NCBI GenBank assembly: GCA_007695115.1
Contig: REEK01000058.1
Location: forward strand, 1-32,653
Source of the DNA: Sphaerobacteraceae bacterium
GTDB taxonomy: Bacteria > Chloroflexota > Chloroflexia > Thermomicrobiales > Thermomicrobiaceae
DNA length: 32,653 nucleotides
Direction: 5' to 3'
This document shows positions 29,804 to 32,653 of this stretch, in pieces (the first letter of the stretch is position 1; every line of letters begins with the position of its first letter). The notes under the pieces were generated by a model. The model ran no database searches, was not told the DNA's origin, and saw only the letters and a program-made list of their open reading frames with translations. A program made the position numbers and the translations under genes.

Positions 29804-31126
29804 TTATGGTTTGGGCATCTCCTGAAGGGCGTTGTAGACCGGTCTCGGGCTCCAGTTTGCGTTCAACGCAGACCAGGCGTACTTCTCATCAGCGGGATCA
29901 ACCAGCGTGGTGAAGTTGAGATTCCAGTGGAACATTCCAGTGATCCACGGCATCTGCTCACGAGCGACATCGAATGCACCGGTCACGAACTCCGCCTGGT
30001 CTTCCTCGGTGTTGTCTGCGCCATACTCGTAGCCTTCGGCCTGATTCTCGGTAGACCAGCCGAACTCGGTTACCCAGACTTCGCGTTCATCATTGAACTC
30101 GGCCATAACGCCGCGCAGATCCTGACCACGCAGGAAATAGAAGCTGTTGTGATCAGTCCACTCTCCGCGTCCGGGATTTTCCGGGTACGACGTATCTGGC
30201 GGGTTGTTGGTGGAGTTCAGATGCATTCCCATGATGTCGAAGAACTGGGCATAGTGTCCGTTCCCGTAAAGGTAGAACGCTTCGAGATAGTCGACATCGT
30301 TGACGGCAACCTCTGGATCATTGATACCGGTCGGAGTCAGCCCGCCGAACACCACGAGTGCGTCCGGATCGGCGTTCTTGACACCCCGGTATCCAGCTTC
30401 CAGCAGGTAGGCGTAGTCGCTTACCCGGACCGTTCCGTGCATCTCATGCGCCATATTCTGCTCGTTCCAGATCTCCCAGGCGTGTACCCGTCCCTGATAG
30501 CGCTCTGCCATGAAGCCCATGAAGCCTGCGAAGGCCTCGAAATCGGCCAGTAGCTGCTCGTTCTCTGGATCACGGGCCCAGTCTGGCGCACCGACGACCG
30601 AGATCAGAATACGGATATCGGTTCCCTCATAGAGTTCGACCATACGGTCGACCGGTAGCGGGTCGTGCCAGTCAGGCTCGCGCTGGATCTCGCTCCAGTG
30701 AACCTGAAACTTGACCCAGTTGAAGCCCGCCGTATCGACGGCCTGCTGGGTGTACTGATTGAACTGAGCGCCGTCCTCATCAGCTCGCCAGGCGATATTG
30801 AAGCCGTAGGCCATCTCATCACTCTGCGGTCGCTCAGGTTCTCCAGTTGGCAATTCGACGCCTGCTTGCGGCCGCTCTTCAGCCGGTTCTTCGTCCGCGT
30901 CATCGGTGGCTTCGGTTGCTTCGGAAACTTCCTCGTCATCTTCTACCGGAATACCATCATCTTCACCGGGCACATCGGCTACCGACTCCGTCGGGGTAGC
31001 CTCATCGGCGACGGCTTCGTCACTGTCATCGTCACTGTCGCCATTTCCGGCAAGAGCGAAGACAAGTGCTACGACGACGACGGCAACGAACAGGCCGACT
31101 ACACCAATCAGTACACGCTTATCCAT
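29804..31126 (-). CDS. Membrane-anchored glycoside hydrolase (clan GH-A), paralogue of the neighbour
   Basis: The 440-residue protein has one N-terminal membrane helix (about 4-26, VLIGVVGLFVAVVVVALVFAL), an acidic disordered spacer (about 30-95) and a TIM-barrel glycosidase domain. The catalytic pair is Glu222 in AWEIWNEQN and Glu354 in WVTEFGW. The domain is highly similar to that of the downstream lipoprotein: both share AYGFN, HGTVRVSDYAYLLEAGY and GLTPTGINDPEVAVNDVDY. The two arose by tandem duplication. The ATG at 31126 has AAGGGA rather far (16 nt) upstream. It is divergent from the DUF3090 gene. Confidence 0.87.
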   Translation of the reverse strand: MDKRVLIGVVGLFVAVVVVALVFALAGNGDSDDDSDEAVADEATPTESVADVPGEDDGIPVEDDEEVSEATEATDDADEEPAEERPQAGVELPTGEPERPQSDEMAYGFNIAWRADEDGAQFNQYTQQAVDTAGFNWVKFQVHWSEIQREPDWHDPLPVDRMVELYEGTDIRILISVVGAPDWARDPENEQLLADFEAFAGFMGFMAERYQGRVHAWEIWNEQNMAHEMHGTVRVSDYAYLLEAGYRGVKNADPDALVVFGGLTPTGINDPEVAVNDVDYLEAFYLYGNGHYAQFFDIMGMHLNSTNNPPDTSYPENPGRGEWTDHNSFYFLRGQDLRGVMAEFNDEREVWVTEFGWSTENQAEGYEYGADNTEEDQAEFVTGAFDVAREQMPWITGMFHWNLNFTTLVDPADEKYAWSALNANWSPRPVYNALQEMPKP

Positions 31127-31357
31127 AAAACAGTCGTCATCCCTTCAGGGTCTTTTGCGACCGGCTACTGTCGTTCGCGAATGGTACGAGAACGATACCC
31201 CAGCCGTTAAGACGAACGAAACCAACAATGGTGACCATACTGCCACAAACAATCGCGATAAACTGTCCCGCTGTCGGCCAATCGGATGCCAGTGTTCAGC
31301 AGCGTATAGTATGCTCCGAGAAGCGGCGCGATGCGAACCGAAGGAGTGGGGAATTCT

Positions 31358-31903
31358 GTGGTTTTCGAGCAGCACGAATACGAACACCTCGATGTTCTTG
31401 CCGCCGAGGCAATTGGCGAACCAGGTCAGCGTCGATTTCGCCTCATTGCAGGCACTCCCGGAGACATAATTTCACTCTGGATGGAAAAAGAACAACTGCA
31501 GGCGCTGGGGCTGGCGATCGAACAACTTCTCGAGCAGCTTCAGGATACTGGCCTCGATACCGACTCAATCACTCCTGAGCGTTTGCCGATGCTGGCGCCA
31601 GTCGACCCGACCGCCCCGGAGTATCAGGTCGGAAAGATGGCGATCGGCTACGATGACGAATCCCGACTCGTCGCGTTCTTCGCCCACGATATCGAACAGG
31701 AAAGCGATGCAGAGCCGGTCTTTACCGGGCGCTCTTCGATCGAAGCAGCCAGTGGCCTGGCCGAAGAGATCGCCGAAGTGGTTGCTGCCGGACGGCCACG
31801 CTGCCCTCGCTGTGGCGAGGTGATCGGGCCCGAGGGTCATGTCTGTCCGCACAGTAACGGCCATCTTCCCTGGGACCCGAACACCGAATCTGAGCCACAT
31901 TAG
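31358..31903 (+). CDS. DUF3090 family protein
   Basis: The 181-residue protein is a soluble DUF3090 member: GEPGQRRFRLIAG near the start, SLWMEKEQLQALGLAIEQLL, and the C-terminal metal-binding tail CPRCGEVIGPEGHVCPHSNGH with four potential Zn ligands. Related proteins in actinobacteria are of unknown function, often beside histidine-triad or phosphatase genes; no such neighbour is present. I place the start at GTG 31358, with AAGGAG 11 nt upstream; an ATG at 31331 would add 9 residues and has a poorer ribosome site. It converges on the gamma-glutamyltransferase gene. Confidence 0.85.
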   Translation: MVFEQHEYEHLDVLAAEAIGEPGQRRFRLIAGTPGDIISLWMEKEQLQALGLAIEQLLEQLQDTGLDTDSITPERLPMLAPVDPTAPEYQVGKMAIGYDDESRLVAFFAHDIEQESDAEPVFTGRSSIEAASGLAEEIAEVVAAGRPRCPRCGEVIGPEGHVCPHSNGHLPWDPNTESEPH

Positions 31904-31912
31904 TCGCTCGGG

Positions 31913-32653
31913 CTACCAGCCGAGCGCGTACCCGTTGGCCCGGGGATCCGCACCACCGATCAACACACCTTCTTTCCAGTCAATGCGAATTGCCTGGGCG
32001 TGCCCCATTGCCGACGAGAAGGACTCGGTTGTCCGAACCTCGTGGCCCATCTTCTGGAGCTGATCTGCGACATCCTGACCAAACTCCGGTTCCAGTTTGA
32101 GCAGATGCTCCGGATCTGCTGCCGTATCCGGACCTGAAACCCAGCGAGGCGACTCGATCGCTTCCTGTGGGTTCATCCCGTGATCGATCATCCGGGTGAC
32201 GAGCTGCAAATGCGTCTGAGCCTGCCCGTGTCCACCCATGCACCCGAACACTGACCAGGGGTTGTCGCCGTCGAAGATCATGCCGGGAATCAGCGTGTGC
32301 ATCGGTCGCTTGCCTGGTGCCAGACCGTTGGCCGCATTCTCATCCAGCGAGAACGACGCACCCCGGTTCTGCAGCACGATACCGGCGCCATCAGCAACGA
32401 TCCCGCTCCCGAACCCTTTGAAGAGCGACTGAATCAGTGACACGGCCATTCCGTCGCGGTCGAACGCGCAGAGATAGATGGTGTCACCAGATCCGGGCGC
32501 GGCACCGTTTTGAACCCAGGCCTGTCCGGGATCGATCTTCGCCCGCATCTCATCAGCACGCTCTGCGGAGATGAGCCAGTCAACCGGAACGTCGACCATT
32601 CTCGGGTCGCCGATGTAATGGTCCCGATCCAGGAACGCCTGTTTCTTTGCTTC
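31913..32653 (-). CDS. ggt: Gamma-glutamyltransferase, C-terminal part (runs off the window)
   Basis: About 246 residues of the C-terminal half are present, with no start in the window; the frame is open to the right edge (EAKKQAFLDRDHYIGDP), so the 5' part lies beyond. SGDT-IYLCAFDRDGMAVSLIQSL is the region where the autocatalytic cleavage/nucleophile Thr sits in this family. GKRPMHTLIPGMIFD and GCMGGHGQAQTHLQLV are the usual C-terminal motifs. The enzymes transfer or hydrolyse gamma-glutamyl groups of glutathione and related amides; some relatives process other amides. Likely exported, but the signal is not in view. Confidence 0.9.
   Translation of the reverse strand, partial: EAKKQAFLDRDHYIGDPRMVDVPVDWLISAERADEMRAKIDPGQAWVQNGAAPGSGDTIYLCAFDRDGMAVSLIQSLFKGFGSGIVADGAGIVLQNRGASFSLDENAANGLAPGKRPMHTLIPGMIFDGDNPWSVFGCMGGHGQAQTHLQLVTRMIDHGMNPQEAIESPRWVSGPDTAADPEHLLKLEPEFGQDVADQLQKMGHEVRTTESFSSAMGHAQAIRIDWKEGVLIGGADPRANGYALGW

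Noticed and set aside
29259-29825. Ser/Gly-rich plus-strand frame resembling a repetitive surface protein
   Set aside because: The repeats are simply the complement of the Pro/Glu linker of the glycosidase; there is no ribosome site or signal peptide.

Overview
The window looks like a moderately GC-rich chromosomal stretch from a Chloroflexota bacterium, most likely of the Thermomicrobia/Sphaerobacter type. This is an inference from gene content: an archaeal-type ProS, an archaeal/fungal-type Asd, DUF3090 and DUF3105 proteins, a Tat-lipoprotein glycosidase, and a surface protein with a C-terminal domain I associate with Chloroflexota. I see no phage, insertion sequence, CRISPR array or rRNA. 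Most genes are housekeeping or biosynthetic. The striking content is regulatory RNA.

Layout. 1-4.9 kb: the tail of a plus-strand gene, a very large secreted beta-helix/HYR protein (minus) and a SAM-dependent methyltransferase (minus, TTG start). 4.98-8.3 kb: an MMPL/RND transporter overlapping a CrtC/AttH-like lipocalin lipoprotein gene. 8.3-12.5 kb: an aspartate-family block of metX (+), hom (-) and asd (+). 12.5-14.7 kb: divergent larE (-) and a flippase-like membrane protein (+), separated by two GTACGTAC-centred palindromes. 14.8-20.6 kb: a minus-strand run of pnp, rpsO, ilvN and ilvB. 20.7-21.9 kb: a DUF3105 protein (-) and tRNA-Arg, tRNA-Ser, tRNA-Ser (+). 21.9-25.8 kb: a minus-strand run of proS, a membrane protein, two tiny membrane proteins and an acetamidase/formamidase-like protein. 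26.1-28.2 kb: pfkA overlapping a HypE-like AIR-synthase gene. 28.2-31.1 kb: two paralogous secreted glycoside hydrolases with different membrane anchors. 31.3-32.65 kb: a DUF3090 protein and the 3' part of a gamma-glutamyltransferase gene.

How the parts work together. Asd and Hom make homoserine from aspartyl phosphate, MetX commits it to methionine, and IlvBN starts branched-chain amino acid synthesis. Each of three operons has its own RNA-based attenuation device. metX has a SAM-I riboswitch with terminator followed directly by a T-box leader with terminator, with a likely AUG (Met) specifier. asd has a 25-codon leader peptide packed with Thr, Ile and Met codons, followed by an antiterminator/terminator pair. 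ilvBN has a 62-codon leader peptide ending in Val/Leu/Ile codons, followed by the same kind of switch. The regulated amino acid in each case matches the pathway. The tandem SAM-I plus T-box should act as an AND gate: metX is read only when SAM is low and tRNA-Met is uncharged.

Limits: assignments rest on motif recognition without database searches. Promoters are pattern matches. Several start codons were chosen by Shine-Dalgarno position and are flagged.
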